This document shows, piece by piece, positions 22,881 through 35,599 of a DNA stretch of 64,000 nucleotides. The translations under genes and the position numbers were made by a program. Source of the stretch: Ascidia mentula. Its lineage: Eukaryota; Chordata; Ascidiacea; Phlebobranchia; Ascidiidae. The stretch spans positions 15,265,001 to 15,329,000 of the forward strand of contig OX387202.1 in assembly GCA_947561715.1 (NCBI GenBank), given 5' to 3'. Numbering within the stretch: position 1 is the stretch's first letter; the number at the start of each line of letters is the position of its first letter. The notes under the pieces were generated by a model that had not been told where the DNA came from, made no database searches, and worked only from the letters and a program-made list of their open reading frames with translations.

Positions 22881-25800
22881 TTACAAAACAAGTTCACGCA
22901 AGGTTTTGTTAATCATGAGCATTACCAAGGTTACTAACACAAAACGTTTCCAGGATATGTTCGGTAAATTCGCCGCACTGGTTGTGGTAGTGGTCGATGT
23001 GGTGGTTGTACTCTTAAATGAACCATTACTACTGGTTGGTGTGGAAGAAGTCGTCGCCTCGGTATTCGCACACATGTCAAGGGCCTTCACATTCTGAATA
23101 GACGAACCTGAGTACAAATGAAGAGAAACGTTCACATATGAATAAAATACCTCTTTCAATTGAAAAAAAACACCGAAGTAGTGTGTGCTCAGCCAATTTA
23201 TGTGGACAGGATAGACATTAAAACGCACATAATTTTGTTATAATAGATCCTAAAATTGCCAAAAAATAACAACTTGCCTTGGACATAGAGTGGGTCATAG
23301 CACATTACATCTAAGGAACTTGCGGTAAAAACGTTTCCCTCTGTATTAAGCCAATCCTTGTATTCCGCGGCAGAACAGTTACACAACCAGGGGTTTCCCC
23401 ACAATGAAACCGAGGTCAGAACACTTGGATTCAATTCAGAAAACCAACGGTGATCGGGAAAAGAAAGCTGGTTTTGCGACATGTCCAGGCTCTTCAGGTT
23501 GACGAGGTTGTGAAAAGCGTCTGAAGCGATGTGGTTGATTCCACATTCTGACAGCTTTAAGCTTGACAAAGCGGGCAGGTTTGAAAACGCTTGACTTCCG
23601 ATCTGCAATTGTACCAATGTGTCATTTCTCACATAAAAACAGCTGAGTGTGTTAGCGAAGAGGAAATTCCCCCTCATCTTAATTTACACAATGTTGTATA
23701 TGTGTAGGTGACACAGTGAAAACCGTCTTAACCAATTACAAAATTGCAACCTTCCGCACAAATTACCAAGCAAAAACATATTTTTACGTTGAATACTTAT
23801 TGGCAAGACACTTAAACAATAGCCACTATAACCGCGCCAACTCAAAGAAATTTTCAACACAACAACAAAACAAATTACTACATTTAAAGAAAGAATATTT
23901 ACCTCGTTTAGTGTTGCCATAAAACGAAGGCTTAAAGATTTCAGGTTCTTGTGACTCGGAAAGTCGCGAGCTGTGATGGTTTCTATCTGGTTGCCATCTA
24001 AAACCAGATGCTCGAGCTCTGGTAAGAGATCCATCACCACAGATGGAATGACATTGAATCTACACTCGGACAAAAGCAAACTTTCGAGTTTTGGTGTCAA
24101 GGATAGGAACGAGTTGTTTGTTACGATTTCTATGGAAGTGAATGATACGTGTAAAGTGGTGAGTCTAGGCAGATAGGGTTGTGTTTGATTTAAAGCAGAA
24201 GCGTTGACGTCCAATGAGCTGATCGGGTTGTCATCGAGATACAGGCTCTGGAGGTTTACCAGTGGCTGAAAGACTTCAACTGGGATGTGTGTTATCAGGT
24301 TGGTCATAAGATCCAAGTTCACAAGTTCGCTGTCATTTTTTGTTGCAAACGCGTCTGGGGAAATGGTTTCAATTTTGTTGCCACCAAGTTTTGCCGTCTG
24401 AAGGCTAGACAGCCCAGAGAACGCCATGTTTTCTATCGTTGCGATGCCGTTGGTTTCCAAGTCTAAAACGAGCAGCGTGGATGAGATCAGAAACTCCCCA
24501 GGTAGGGATTTAAAACTGTTTCCGCTTAAATCTACGTTCACCAACTTCGGCAGCCCATCCAGCAAACTTTTCGGCAAAGTTGAAATCCTGTTGCTGGCGA
24601 GATACAAGACTTGCAAGCTCCGGAGTGGGGAGAACGCGTCCGGGTGTATTTGTTCTATTATGTTCGAAGCCAATACCAAGGCGTCCACTTTACCAAGACC
24701 GAGAAAAGTGTCCCAATCCAAGACCTCAATGGCGTTTTTGGACGCGTCCAAAATGCGAAGGTGATTCAGGTTTCGAAAGTTATTCGTCCCTATTGAAGAC
24801 AGCCGATTGTTATCAATTCGGAGTTCCTCTAATAGGGTGATATTTTCAAACAGATGTGTCTCAATGCTTCCAATGCGGTTGTTTTGCAAGTAAAGCTGCC
24901 TTAGTTCGCTCAAGTTCCAGAACACGCCGATCTGCAAACATGAAAATCAATAGCACGGTTTACAAAAATTTGCTCAAAAAACTCTTGTAGAAGCAATGGG
25001 AGTCATAATAATCAATGAGCTGCAGACAGTAGTGCACAGTGTTTCGAGCTGTACGGCCTTATCAGTGCATAACTGGTCACTGCAGCGCTAAACAAAGCTG
25101 CAAACCAGCCTAATGAAACCTTGTACATGCCGAAACAGTGTGCTTTACTCTTTGCATCTCAATCTAACTCTTTCCAGTGTTTCATGCAACCGAATAGCAG
25201 GCAGGGTCATGCAGGTACTTACTTGGCGATCACAGCTATCGCAACGGGCTGCGAAGCCTACAAATATAACTCTTGTGCCCAAAATAACTCACAAAGAGTG
25301 ATGGACGAATAACGGTAGTGCGATCTTTCATTTAAAATTACACAGAAATATTAATTTCGTCTTCACGGCAGCGTCAGTTTGTGCTTATTCAAATAGAATT
25401 CAATCTTTTCATCTTGTGTTAACAAAATCGAGCACTTAGACACAACATTAGTTTACCTCAAGGTCACTGATTTGGTTGTTGGATAAATACAAGGAAACGA
25501 CTGACTTCAGGTTTTCGAAGCTGTTGTTTTTCACTGAGCTGATGAAGTTGCTGTCCAGTCGCAAAATCTGCATAGTTTCGGGAAGATTCTGTGGAGTGCT
25601 TTTCAGTTCCGCTGCGCTGCAATCTACACCAACGATACTCGATCTGGGAATATGTAACATAGGTTCATGGTTTGCCCTTGATTTCTGTCCTACTTTCAGT
25701 ACATATCTAAAAGCTCAGGGTTAAGGATTTTATTTGAAGGAACAATACAGACGGTTTAAATAGAAAACGGTGGGGAAGAGGGGCTCTTGAATGAAGTGCT

Positions 25801-28800
25801 CTGCAGTCCAAACTTTTAAATTGATAATTTGTATACATACCCTATTGTAATACACCTTCTGATATCCCAAACTATAATGGTACAGAAATGTGCAATTGAT
25901 GAACACACCGAAAGTAGCAGTTGCGGTCTTTAATGCAGTGTTTTGGGACTAAACGTTTTAAAATGCAAAGACTAGTCCTTTAAATGGACAATTTGTATAC
26001 ATACACCTATACATGTTGTAATATCCCAGATATGATAGCACACAGAAATATGTAATTGAGTTGCACTATTTACCGAATGCACTTACTGTGTGTTTTCAAA
26101 GCACAGACAGTCTAGTGGGCATGGCTTGTTATCACACGAAAGCTCATTGCCAGACAAGGAGCTCAAAGGTCGATCCCGAACCATTCGCGGTGTGTAGCAA
26201 ACAATTTCGTCCTTGGTGGTAATGTTTGAATATTGTTCCGTGACGACCCAGTCGAAAAAATCCTGGGCGGTACAGTCGCAAGTCAGTTTATTCCCGGAGA
26301 AAAGAAAAGAGTCGACACTTTTTCCTGTAAGAAATTTTGTTTTTATTTTATTTTAATCGATTACCTCTTGTTTAAATACCACTTTAAAGACTACATACTT
26401 TGTATGCAAACATGAGAATGCCAACTTTTCTGATGTTGCGGGGATTTTTTTCCTTTCTGTCTTATTTCAGTAAATGATTAAACCGACATTGTTTCATGCG
26501 GTATTTTGTCGCTGATAGTAAGTAAATGCAACATAGATTTTATGCAGACTTTATTTCAATGCGTGACCGCCCCACTGCGCAATCCTTTTGTCCGCCATCC
26601 AGCTATCGATTATTCGATCCATAAATTAAATAATATTTATAAACTTTTATATTCCCTTTACAAGTTCAAGCCATGCAGTGTATCCAACTTACCGCTAAAC
26701 CATTGCGAGAACCCCACTTCGATTGCGTTATTGGTAATATCGATGTTATGAAGCGAATTTGTTCCTTCGAACGCAAACTGGGAGATGTTGGATAAGGCAC
26801 TGTTATCACTCAAAGTTACTGACGTCAGATTTCCTAGTAGGCTGAACGTGTTGTTCTCGACACTACGAAGTGATGGGGAGTTTCTGACCATTAGGTGCTG
26901 CAGGGATGGCATGGAGACGGGAAAAGATGCCGCTGAAAGACTGTGAAAAAACAGTCCAGGTGAAGGTTTGTACAACGATACTTCTATGCACAGATACATA
27001 CAGACAGACACCGTGATGTATGGAAATGTGTTAAACTGTGATTAATTCGAAAATAAATGCGTCAGTACCAATAATTTTTTCTACTAAAAATGTTCTCTGC
27101 GTTACTTCAAAACGGCTAAAACATCCTAAGAGTATATGATCCCACCACTGGATGCAGCTATGCTGTTAATAGCTCACCTAGATATTTACTCACTTTGTAA
27201 TTGCGTTTCCATCGAACACCAGTTCCTCCAAACTGTCAAGGTCGCCTACTGCCCTTGGAACGTAATCAAGCGGAGAGTAGGAAAGTTTGAGGGTTTTGAG
27301 CGAAACAAGTTTGGAGAAAAACGACGCGTCGTCGACAGATTTTATTGAGTTGCGTTCCATTGAAAGGTAAGACAGGTTTTTAAGGAAATTTGCACTGAGA
27401 AAAGATGGCGCAGGGCCTATTCTTTGGACGCCCAGATAATCCGCAACAAGAGTATAAAGGGACGGCGTCTCGGATAACGCTCTATATGGTAACACAAGCA
27501 AGCTGTTGAACGATATATCTAGATTGGTGAGTGCTGTTGGACCAACGAGAGACTGCGCTTGCAAGATCTGTATTTTGTTGTTAGACAAATCCAGTTTTTT
27601 CAACGAGGTCATGTTCATAACCGTGTCGTTTACCCAAGATTGTAGGCCACAGCCTGCTATGCTAAACTCCTCCAGACTCGGCAGAATTAGGCGAGGAACG
27701 GATGAAATGCGAAAGTGGTTGGAGAAGGACAGTATCCGGAGGGACTGCTTGACCGGATCAAACCGGTTCTGACCGGGAAAATACGAGAAAAAGTTGCTGC
27801 CGATGTACAACTCTTCCAAGCTGGTCAGCCCTTCGAGAACATTCCTGTTTCCCGATCCAAGATTACTGAGGAGATTTGTTTCTAAATCAAGGACCGTTAA
27901 AGCGAATAGCCCTGTGAACATGTCAGGATACAGCTTCTGGATTCCGTTTTCGACAAGTCGCAAGATTTGTAACTTTGGCATGGACGTTTGGAATATGAAC
28001 GGATCTATCGAATTCCAATTATTCTTGGTCAAATCCAATTCTTCCAGGTTTGTTTTCAAAGCTGCAAAAGAGCCGGCTTCCACAGTGTTAATTAAATTTC
28101 GGCGTAAAATTAAACTCTTTAAGGCTGGCAGATTTGCAAAAGACGTGTTTCTGAGGGTCGTAATTTGGTTGTTGCCCAGATTCAATGTGACCAAGTCGTT
28201 CAAACAGGAGAAGGCATCCGCGTCGATCACTTCAATCTGATTGTTGTTCAAATATAGGCGTGTAGCCCAGCACGGAAAGAACGACGGCATTTTGTGGAGT
28301 TGAACATTTGAGCAGTCGACCAAACCGGTCGATTTGACACATTGGCAAACGCCCAAACAAGTTCTTGTATCTAAAAAACGGTCTCTTATATGCTTTCTTT
28401 TTCTTTTACGACAAAAGACCTGCCACAATCCACACACACGTATATTGTATATTCTTTATGAAATTTGGTCTCGAAGCTTACAGTAATCTACCATGGTATA
28501 TTCCGTTATATTTCATCAAAAGCCTAATGCCAATAATGTGATCTTCATGCTGATTTCATCTGAAGTTGCGCCTCGCAGCATAGGATTAAACAAAGCATGT
28601 TTAACGATTTTTTATACAGCTGCATTACAGTTTTCTCTTTGTGTTTTACAGTTTTCGTGTTTCGTATCATTGTTTTAAGTATTAGATCAGCGATAGATCG
28701 TATTATAACATCTATATCAAGCTTACCTTGACTTTCTGTTGCCCCATTTCGCGTTTGAACGACGTTTGTGGCCAAACCAAATCCGATCAAAAACACCAGA

Positions 28801-28817
28801 CGAAAAATGACCATCAT
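22881..28817 (-). CDS. Secreted/cell-surface leucine-rich repeat protein with two LRR cassettes
   Basis: Eight minus-strand exons: 28817-28727, 28370-27194, 26940-26693, 26324-26087, 25643-25457, 24931-23903, 23602-23278, 23107-22881 (TAA). Phases close exactly, giving 1173 residues. In order: signal peptide (MMVIFRLVFLIGFGLA), LRRNT cysteines (CLGVCQC...DC), a first long run of LRRs (LYLNNNQIEVID, LVTLNLGNNQIT), a first LRRCT (KLTCDCTAQDFFDW), a second LRRNT (CPLDCLCF), a second LRR run, a second LRRCT (NPWLCNCSAAEYKDW), a Thr/Ser stalk (about residues 1100-1150, likely O-glycosylated) and a weak hydrophobic tail (RFVLVTLVMLMI). The tail could be a short membrane anchor or a GPI signal. The architecture suits extracellular recognition or adhesion, but no specific orthologue is recognised. 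The intron after 23278 has a GC donor (CAAG/GCAAGT); all others are GT-AG. Divergent from POLR3A. Confidence 0.9.
23272..23277 (-). other. Non-canonical GC-AG splice donor in the LRR gene
   Basis: On the minus strand the seventh coding exon ends CAAG followed by GCAAGT, a typical GC-AG donor with otherwise perfect complementarity to U1. Phase 1 here joins the next exon's GT to make a Gly codon. The reading frame of the second LRRCT cannot be continued into the stalk without it. Confidence 0.8.
25018..25160. repeat. Decayed inverted element of the same hammerhead-like family
   Basis: The minus-strand arm (25069-25018) keeps GAAA, a GTC cleavage site, TGCAGCT and a shortened stem III, but the core is CTGATAA (G8 lost). 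A plus-strand arm follows at about 25094-25160 with AAAGCTGCA, CTAATGA and CGAAACAGTG, also with core substitutions. The order (minus arm then plus arm) is the same as at 188-338. It lies in an intron of the LRR gene. Confidence 0.6.
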
Positions 28818-30029
28818 CGTAGTAGCTGGTTATTGCAACACTGTACACAGCTTGAGAAGGTGTACTGAACATCAACGCAAAAAAAATCAACGCAAAGCCA
28901 ATATTTGGCATACCCACAGACGTAATGCAAAGGCAAACTCTTGTTTGTGACAAATGAGTAACGGAACGACTGACTTCTTACCCAAAGTTTCACACCAACA
29001 GCACCGTGCATAGGCTGGTTTTGGGGGTTCAATAACCTTGCTGGATTCTTGTGACTTTGATGACACGAATATTGCATTTGGTAATTGTTTACTTGTTGAA
29101 GATAGGCACAGTGCCGGATCAACCATTAGGCAAAACAACAAAATCGTACACCTTCGTATATAGTTTTACGTTTCACTTGACCAAACGATTTCTTTTTCAG
29201 GGAAAACAGCTCATATTGTTGCGAAACTAAAGGCGGACAGAGAATGCGTTCAGAAAAAAAGAATACCGACTTAACAAACTAATTTTGGCAGAACGAGAGT
29301 GCGTTTCGGAAAACTCATCGGATTTTTTTTTAAACATAAAAACCGACAAGCTAAGAGCGAAATCACGGAATACTTGCAAAGCGATAATTTTCTAACCATT
29401 TGTTACTACTAGCGTAAATGTAGATTAGCGGGATAAATGCGGTCGAGTGTACGTCAGATGCACCCATGCTGAGGTCGTACCATTACATAAACACGACAGA
29501 TGCGGTCGTTTGCCGTTGTACTTTGTACAGTAAACAAATACATGTAGCGTCAGTTATTATTAATGTCCTTGACCGGAAGCCGTGTAGTGCAGTGATAAGA
29601 TTACGTAATGTTGTTGGTCGTTTCTGCATGTTATTCGGCGGTGGAGCCAAATGTCGATCACTTAGTCTGAACTTATAAATGTCAGCCACAGAAAATGCAG
29701 AATTGCGGCGTTGCATGAATGAAAGTTATTAGTTATGCTACGTTTGTATTTACTTTTTGGCTTCGAGCAGTACTTGCTGCACATTTTTTTTTGCAAGCCG
29801 GGTGTGTCGCCAAATTTTAAATGCAAAAATTTAAATGATTTTTTGCATGTAACGATAACGATGTACGGCCCTTTTGAAATAGCTTTTCTGTTAGTAAGCA
29901 TAAACACTGTGTAGTCACTAAAGTGTAAGTTTCAAAAATAATGTATAAAAACTATTTTGCCACTAGGTATACCATAGGAGTGTACAACTTCGTAGTCCTG
30001 AATGTGAAGCTGTGTGCTGATACGCCATA
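28818..30029. other. Divergent promoter region, LRR gene / POLR3A
   Basis: About 1.2 kb without a supported exon, between a minus-strand gene (start at 28817) and a plus-strand gene (start at 30030). It must hold both promoters. I see no recognisable core element or repeat, only scattered short open frames. Confidence 0.6.
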
Positions 30030-33000
30030 ATGGTGAAAGAGCAATATAGGGCGGCTGATGTTGCCAAGAAAATCAACCAAGTGTGCTTTGGCATACAGAC
30101 AGCACAAGAAATGAGACAATACTCTCACCTACAGTGTGTAAGCAAAAATTTATACACGCAGGACCAAAGCCATACCCCGGCTGAGTTTGGAGTGTTGGAC
30201 CAACGCATGGGGACAAGTCAAAAAGACAAGCTTTGCGACACTTGTGGTAAAAATCTTGCTGAATGCCTCGGCCACTATGGATTCATCGATTTGGAGTTAC
30301 CCTGTTTCCACGCCGGCTATTTCAAGGCCATTATCACAATTCTGCAAATGATTTGTAAGACTTGTAGTCGTATAATGATTACTGAATCAGAAAAGCATAT
30401 CTATAAAGACACTCTGAAACGACCAGGGTTGACGTACCTGCAACTGAGATCTCTTCGAAAAAAGGTTAATACTAAAGCACGCAAATGCCATCGCTGCTTT
30501 TACTGTGGTGCGATGAACGGTACTGTAAAAAAGTGTGGACTTTTCAAGATAATTCATGAAAAGTACAAAAGTTACACGAAAAAAGCGGTAAATCCTGAAA
30601 TTGATGAGTTCTACCAGTCGTTCTACAACGCTACAAAACACAACAAAGAACTTGAGAGTTTAGTGAATCGTGCACAGGAGGACCTAAATCCGCTTGTAGT
30701 GTTGGAATTATTTCGAGCAATTCCAGATGAAGATCTGCCCTTGCTAATGATGAAGTCTGCATCTGGTAGACCAGAAGACCTGATAATGACAAGACTTGTT
30801 GTACCCCCCTTGTGTATCAGGCCATCAGTTGTTACAGATTTAAAGTCTGGCACTAATGAGGATGATTTGACTGTGAAGCTGACAGAAATTATCTTTTTAA
30901 ACAATGTCATACAAAAACACAGAGCGATGGGTGCAAAGTCGCAGATGATAATGGAGGACTGGGACTTTCTGCAGCTGCAGTGTGCTCTCTACATTAACAG
31001 TGAGTTATCTGGCATTCCGTTTAATATGAAGCCACAAAAACCTACTAGGGGTTTTGTCCAGCGACTCAAAGGAAAGCAAGGCAGGTTTCGTGGAAACCTA
31101 TCTGGAAAACGTGTAGATTTTTCAGGCAGGACTGTGATTTCGCCTGATCCAAACTTGAGGATAGACCAGGTTGGGGTACCAGTGCATGTTGCCAAAATTC
31201 TCACATACCCCGAGAAGGTTACAAAGAACAACTTTAATCTAATGAAAAAATTAGTAATAAACGGATGTGACAAACACCCAGGAGCTAATTTTATCCAGCA
31301 GCGGCACAACAGCATGAAAAAGTTTCTGAAATACGGCAACAGAGAAAAAATAGCAAACGATCTTAAATATGGTGATACAGTAGAGCGACACCTAATGGAC
31401 GGGGATGTGTGTCTGTTCAATCGCCAACCGTCGCTGCACAAACTTAGCATCATGGCTCACTTTGCAAAGGTAGCTGATCACCGCACTTTCCGCTTTAACG
31501 AGTGCGTTTGCAATCCCTACAACGCTGATTTTGATGGGGACGAGATGAATCTGCATCTTCCACAGACGGAAGAGGCAAAAGCAGAGGCCTTGTTGCTAAT
31601 GGGAACAAAGAATAACATTGTGACGCCTAGAAACGGAGAGCCTTTAATTTCAGCCATTCAGGATTTTATCACTGCTGCATATTTGCTGACGCAGAAGGAC
31701 GTGTTTTTCAGTCGGCCAGAAATTATGCAGATTATTGCATACATTGTTGCAGGAGATGATATTGGAACAAAAATTGACTTGCCATACCCAGCAATACTAA
31801 AGCCCTGTGTGTTGTGGTCGGGAAAACAGCTGTTCAGTTTAATTTTAAGGCCGAACAAATTGTCTCCAGTAAAAGCTTGCCTTAGAGCAAAAGGAAAACA
31901 GTATTCTGGAAGTGGTGAAGATTTGTGTTGCAATGACTCTTATGTTGTTATACACAACTCCCAGCTTCTTGCGGGAGCGATGGACAAGGCTACACTTGGT
32001 TCTGGTTCCAAGAACAACATTTTCTACATATTACTTAGAGACTATAGTCAGCAGATTGCTGCAGATGCAATGTGGAGACTTGCTAGAATATGTCCAGTAT
32101 TTCTCTCAAATCGTGGCTTTTCAATTGGGATAGGCGATGTCACTCCAGGAGTGGGACTGCTCAAGGCAAAACATGAACTGTTATCAGATGGCTATAAAAA
32201 GTGTGATGAGTTTATTGCCGCACTTGCCAGTGGCAAATTGCCTTCGCAGCCTGGATGCACCCCAGAGCAATCACTTGAGGCAGTCATTTTAAAAGAGTTG
32301 TCTGTTATTCGAGACTACGCTGGCAAAGCATGCCTGCGTGAACTACACAGGAGCAATACACCACTAACAATGGCTGTGTGTGGCTCAAAGGGCTCCTTTA
32401 TTAACATTTCACAGATGATCGCATGTGTCGGACAGCAGGCTATCAGTGGAAACCGCGTTCCAAATGGCTTTGAAGATCGACCATTGCCACACTTCGAGAA
32501 ACACTCAAAGGATCCTGCAGCCCGTGGTTTTGTTGCAAATAGCTTCTATTCTGGACTGACTGCAACAGAGTTCTTTTTCCACACTATGGGAGGCAGAGAA
32601 GGACTTGTCGATACAGCTGTAAAAACAGCTGAAACTGGCTACATGCAACGGCGATTGGTCAAGTCTCTCGAAGACCTTTGCGGACATTATGACTTAACTG
32701 TGCGATCGTCCACATCTGATATTGTGCAGTTTGTGTACGGTGGTGATGGGTTGGATCCTACCGACATGGAGGGTAAAAACAAACCGGTCGACTTTCAAAG
32801 AGTGTTGCAAGTTGTGCAGGCCAACAATCCATGCCTGCATGAAGATGCCCTGAGCAGTTTAACTCTGATTGAACAAACTGAAAAAGTCCTTCAGAACCAA
32901 ACTAGCATTAGTGAAGAGTTCAGAAAAGAGCTGCTGGATTTTGTTGAAGCGTATGCTGTTAAGTTGGCGGAAACAAGGACAAGTTATGGAATTAATGACA

Positions 33001-34196
33001 ATGGCAGCACGCAACCTGCTGTTCTGTATCAACTAATGCGAGTTACACAATCACAGCTGCAGAATTTTGTGCAGGTGGCATCATCAAAATACATGAAAGC
33101 TAGGTTGGAGCCTGGTACAGCAGTTGGGGCTCTATGTGCCCAAAGTATTGGCGAGCCAGGAACCCAGATGACCTTGAAAACTTTTCACTTTGCCGGTGTT
33201 GCTTCAATGAATATCACCCTTGGGGTTCCTAGGATTAAAGAGATTATTAATGCATCTAAGAACATCAGCACTCCAATCATAACGGCACATTTGCAAAATG
33301 ACAAGGACCAAGATATGGCGAGGGTTGCCAAGGGACGTATAGAAAAGACAACTCTAGGAGAAATTTGCTCGCTAATGGAGGAGGTGTATCAGCCAGATGA
33401 ATGTTACATCCTGCTGAAACTCGACCTTCAAAGATGCAGACTACTTAAAATTGAAGTGAACGCAGATACTGTGCGGTACAACCTTTGCACATCCCGACTG
33501 CCAATTAAACCTCAACAAGTTGTAGTTCAAGGCAAAGACATCATCACTATACATCCTGCTGCGACTGCCAAACAGTCTTTATACCACATTATACAAGTTC
33601 TGAAGGAAGCAATTCCAAAGGTAATTGTACAAGGCTTGCAAGAAGTGTCAAGGGCTGTTATCCATGTTTACGAGACCAGCGGTGGGGCTGAAAAGTACAA
33701 GCTTTTAGTGGAAGGAAATGATCTTCGGGGCGTCATGGCAACCACAGGAGTTGTCGGTGAGCGGACGACATCAAACAACACCATTGAAGTTGAGAAATGC
33801 CTTGGCATTGAGGCCGCTCGCCAGACCATAATTAATGAGGTTGAGTACACTATGGTCAACCACGGAATGAGCATTGACCGGCGACACTTGATGCTGTTGG
33901 CAGACCTAATGACTTACAAGGGAGAAGTGTTGGGCATTACCAGGTTTGGTTTGGCCAAAATGAAAGAAAGTGTACTCATGTTGGCGTCGTTTGAGAAAAC
34001 GGCAGACCATCTCTTTGATGCAGCATATTACGGCCAAACTGATGTGATAACAGGAGTCTCTGAGTGCATTATCATGGGTATTCCAATGAATATTGGATCT
34101 GGAATTTTTAAGCTCCTACATAAGCCAAAGGGAAAAGTTGTGCCTAAGAAAAGAAATCTTATTTTTGACCAGCCAGAACTACACGTTAATTTGTAA
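30030..34196 (+). CDS. POLR3A: DNA-directed RNA polymerase III largest subunit RPC1 (single exon)
   Basis: Largest catalytic subunit of nuclear RNA polymerase III, which makes tRNA, 5S rRNA and U6. A single uninterrupted frame of 1388 codons, almost the length of vertebrate POLR3A (about 1390). Clamp zinc-binding motif [16 protein letters not shown] near residue 70; further Cys pairs CKTC and CHRCFYC. The Mg-binding active-site motif [16 protein letters not shown] has its three Asp at residues 500, 502 and 504. The bridge helix/trigger loop region includes [23 protein letters not shown] and [20 protein letters not shown], around residues 870-1055. The C-terminal Rpb1_5 region ends at NL-stop. 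No frameshift or premature stop, so it appears functional. The absence of introns is striking because every other gene in the window has many. The start MVKEQYR matches the family N-terminus. Confidence 0.98.
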   Translation: MVKEQYRAADVAKKINQVCFGIQTAQEMRQYSHLQCVSKNLYTQDQSHTPAEFGVLDQRMGTSQKDKLCDTCGKNLAECLGHYGFIDLELPCFHAGYFKAIITILQMICKTCSRIMITESEKHIYKDTLKRPGLTYLQLRSLRKKVNTKARKCHRCFYCGAMNGTVKKCGLFKIIHEKYKSYTKKAVNPEIDEFYQSFYNATKHNKELESLVNRAQEDLNPLVVLELFRAIPDEDLPLLMMKSASGRPEDLIMTRLVVPPLCIRPSVVTDLKSGTNEDDLTVKLTEIIFLNNVIQKHRAMGAKSQMIMEDWDFLQLQCALYINSELSGIPFNMKPQKPTRGFVQRLKGKQGRFRGNLSGKRVDFSGRTVISPDPNLRIDQVGVPVHVAKILTYPEKVTKNNFNLMKKLVINGCDKHPGANFIQQRHNSMKKFLKYGNREKIANDLKYGDTVERHLMDGDVCLFNRQPSLHKLSIMAHFAKVADHRTFRFNECVCNPYNADFDGDEMNLHLPQTEEAKAEALLLMGTKNNIVTPRNGEPLISAIQDFITAAYLLTQKDVFFSRPEIMQIIAYIVAGDDIGTKIDLPYPAILKPCVLWSGKQLFSLILRPNKLSPVKACLRAKGKQYSGSGEDLCCNDSYVVIHNSQLLAGAMDKATLGSGSKNNIFYILLRDYSQQIAADAMWRLARICPVFLSNRGFSIGIGDVTPGVGLLKAKHELLSDGYKKCDEFIAALASGKLPSQPGCTPEQSLEAVILKELSVIRDYAGKACLRELHRSNTPLTMAVCGSKGSFINISQMIACVGQQAISGNRVPNGFEDRPLPHFEKHSKDPAARGFVANSFYSGLTATEFFFHTMGGREGLVDTAVKTAETGYMQRRLVKSLEDLCGHYDLTVRSSTSDIVQFVYGGDGLDPTDMEGKNKPVDFQRVLQVVQANNPCLHEDALSSLTLIEQTEKVLQNQTSISEEFRKELLDFVEAYAVKLAETRTSYGINDNGSTQPAVLYQLMRVTQSQLQNFVQVASSKYMKARLEPGTAVGALCAQSIGEPGTQMTLKTFHFAGVASMNITLGVPRIKEIINASKNISTPIITAHLQNDKDQDMARVAKGRIEKTTLGEICSLMEEVYQPDECYILLKLDLQRCRLLKIEVNADTVRYNLCTSRLPIKPQQVVVQGKDIITIHPAATAKQSLYHIIQVLKEAIPKVIVQGLQEVSRAVIHVYETSGGAEKYKLLVEGNDLRGVMATTGVVGERTTSNNTIEVEKCLGIEAARQTIINEVEYTMVNHGMSIDRRHLMLLADLMTYKGEVLGITRFGLAKMKESVLMLASFEKTADHLFDAAYYGQTDVITGVSECIIMGIPMNIGSGIFKLLHKPKGKVVPKKRNLIFDQPELHVNL

Positions 34197-35599
34197 ATCT
34201 TTGGGGTATGTACTACAGACTTTGTTGGTTTTGCTGTGAATTTTAGCTGTAGGTTTACTTGGGATTTTGCAATCCTATGTACTCAGTATTGTTTCCTGTC
34301 CGCTTGCAATTACATCAGCCCAAACTAGGATGCAAGTACTTTACAACTACCTGTTTGGAAGGCAGCTTCAATTCAGAAATTTTACTCAGTAGTGCTTTAC
34401 ATAAAATGGGTTTGCAACATTTTGTGCAAAAAATCATTAATTTGTTCATAAAAAATGACATTGTTTAAAACGTCTGTGTGAATGGCATTTATGTTTCATA
34501 AATTCTGCCTAATGACACATAAAGAGTTCCACTATTTGTAATTTTATTACTAAAGTCATAGCTTTAGTTTTTGCCATATGCTGTACTTTTGTTTGTTGAT
34601 CAATGCATTGCGGCAAATACTTAGTTGCACCACAATGCCTGTGCCTTGCACATGTTATTTGCCAATCATCCACATGTTTACGACTGCCTGTTTGCTCTGA
34701 GCAACATGTCAAGTTTTTGTGCTGGTGGTGTTCAAGTTGTCCGGAAGCGGAAAAATAATATGTCATGCGAGGCACTGACTGACAAAACATATATGTTTTC
34801 AATGCATCCACCATAAAGGTGAAATCATTTGTTATTTTGGGTTGTGTTCAATTTTGTTTTCATATCTTTTGAGAGCTTGCTCAAAATTACAGCACCATGG
34901 CATTGTTATCACTGGTTTTCACTTTTAACTTGTCCTTTTATTTGATGTGCAACGTTATTTTGTTGAATGCTGGTGCTGTTTGATACCAACTGTAGTTGAA
35001 ATGGCCTGTACCTTTGTGTGTGCGTGTGTCCTGCCAAATGACACAACATTAAACACAGCAGTTCCTCTGTTTACAGCTTAATAACTAGGCCTACACAACC
35101 TGTAGCAACATATTCCCAATGCAATATGTGAATGGCTGATGCACTGGGACCCAAGTAATTTGTAAAAGCCTTGTGTGCTCAGGCTTCTTCCTTATTCACA
35201 CCCAGGGCTTGTGTGTTGGATGGAATGACTGAGGTAGGTATACAAAATAGTAGCTGTCGTCGGCTGTTTACTTGAATGTGGTCAAATGGCCATTGGAAAG
35301 CTGTATGTGAAGTTTTGCGTGTTATCGGTTATTTTATGTTGCATACACTTGGGCTGTTTATGGATCAATTGATTACTTCTTGCATTTAAAGTTGATTTGT
35401 CACCAATCACCATACGTTTATTATGTTAAGTGGCATTTACTGGTTATCAACAACAATATTTTCGTAACCCAAAATACCAATTATACACTTTATTTATTCT
35501 CATAAAGATAACACACTCCAGAGCCAAGAGAACTATATATAAATTTAATGTATACATATACTATGGCATTACTCATAGACTTTTGTATCTACATAAACA
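34197..35599. other. Intergenic region between POLR3A and SNX13
   Basis: No coding exon supported. It is AT-rich and should hold the POLR3A 3' UTR and the SNX13 5' region. I saw no canonical AATAAA close to the POLR3A stop, and no oligo-A tract or flanking duplication that would mark a young retrocopy. Confidence 0.55.

Noticed and set aside
30030-34196. POLR3A as a processed pseudogene
   Set aside because: There is no frameshift or premature stop across 1388 codons, all active-site residues are intact, and there is no oligo-A tail or target duplication.
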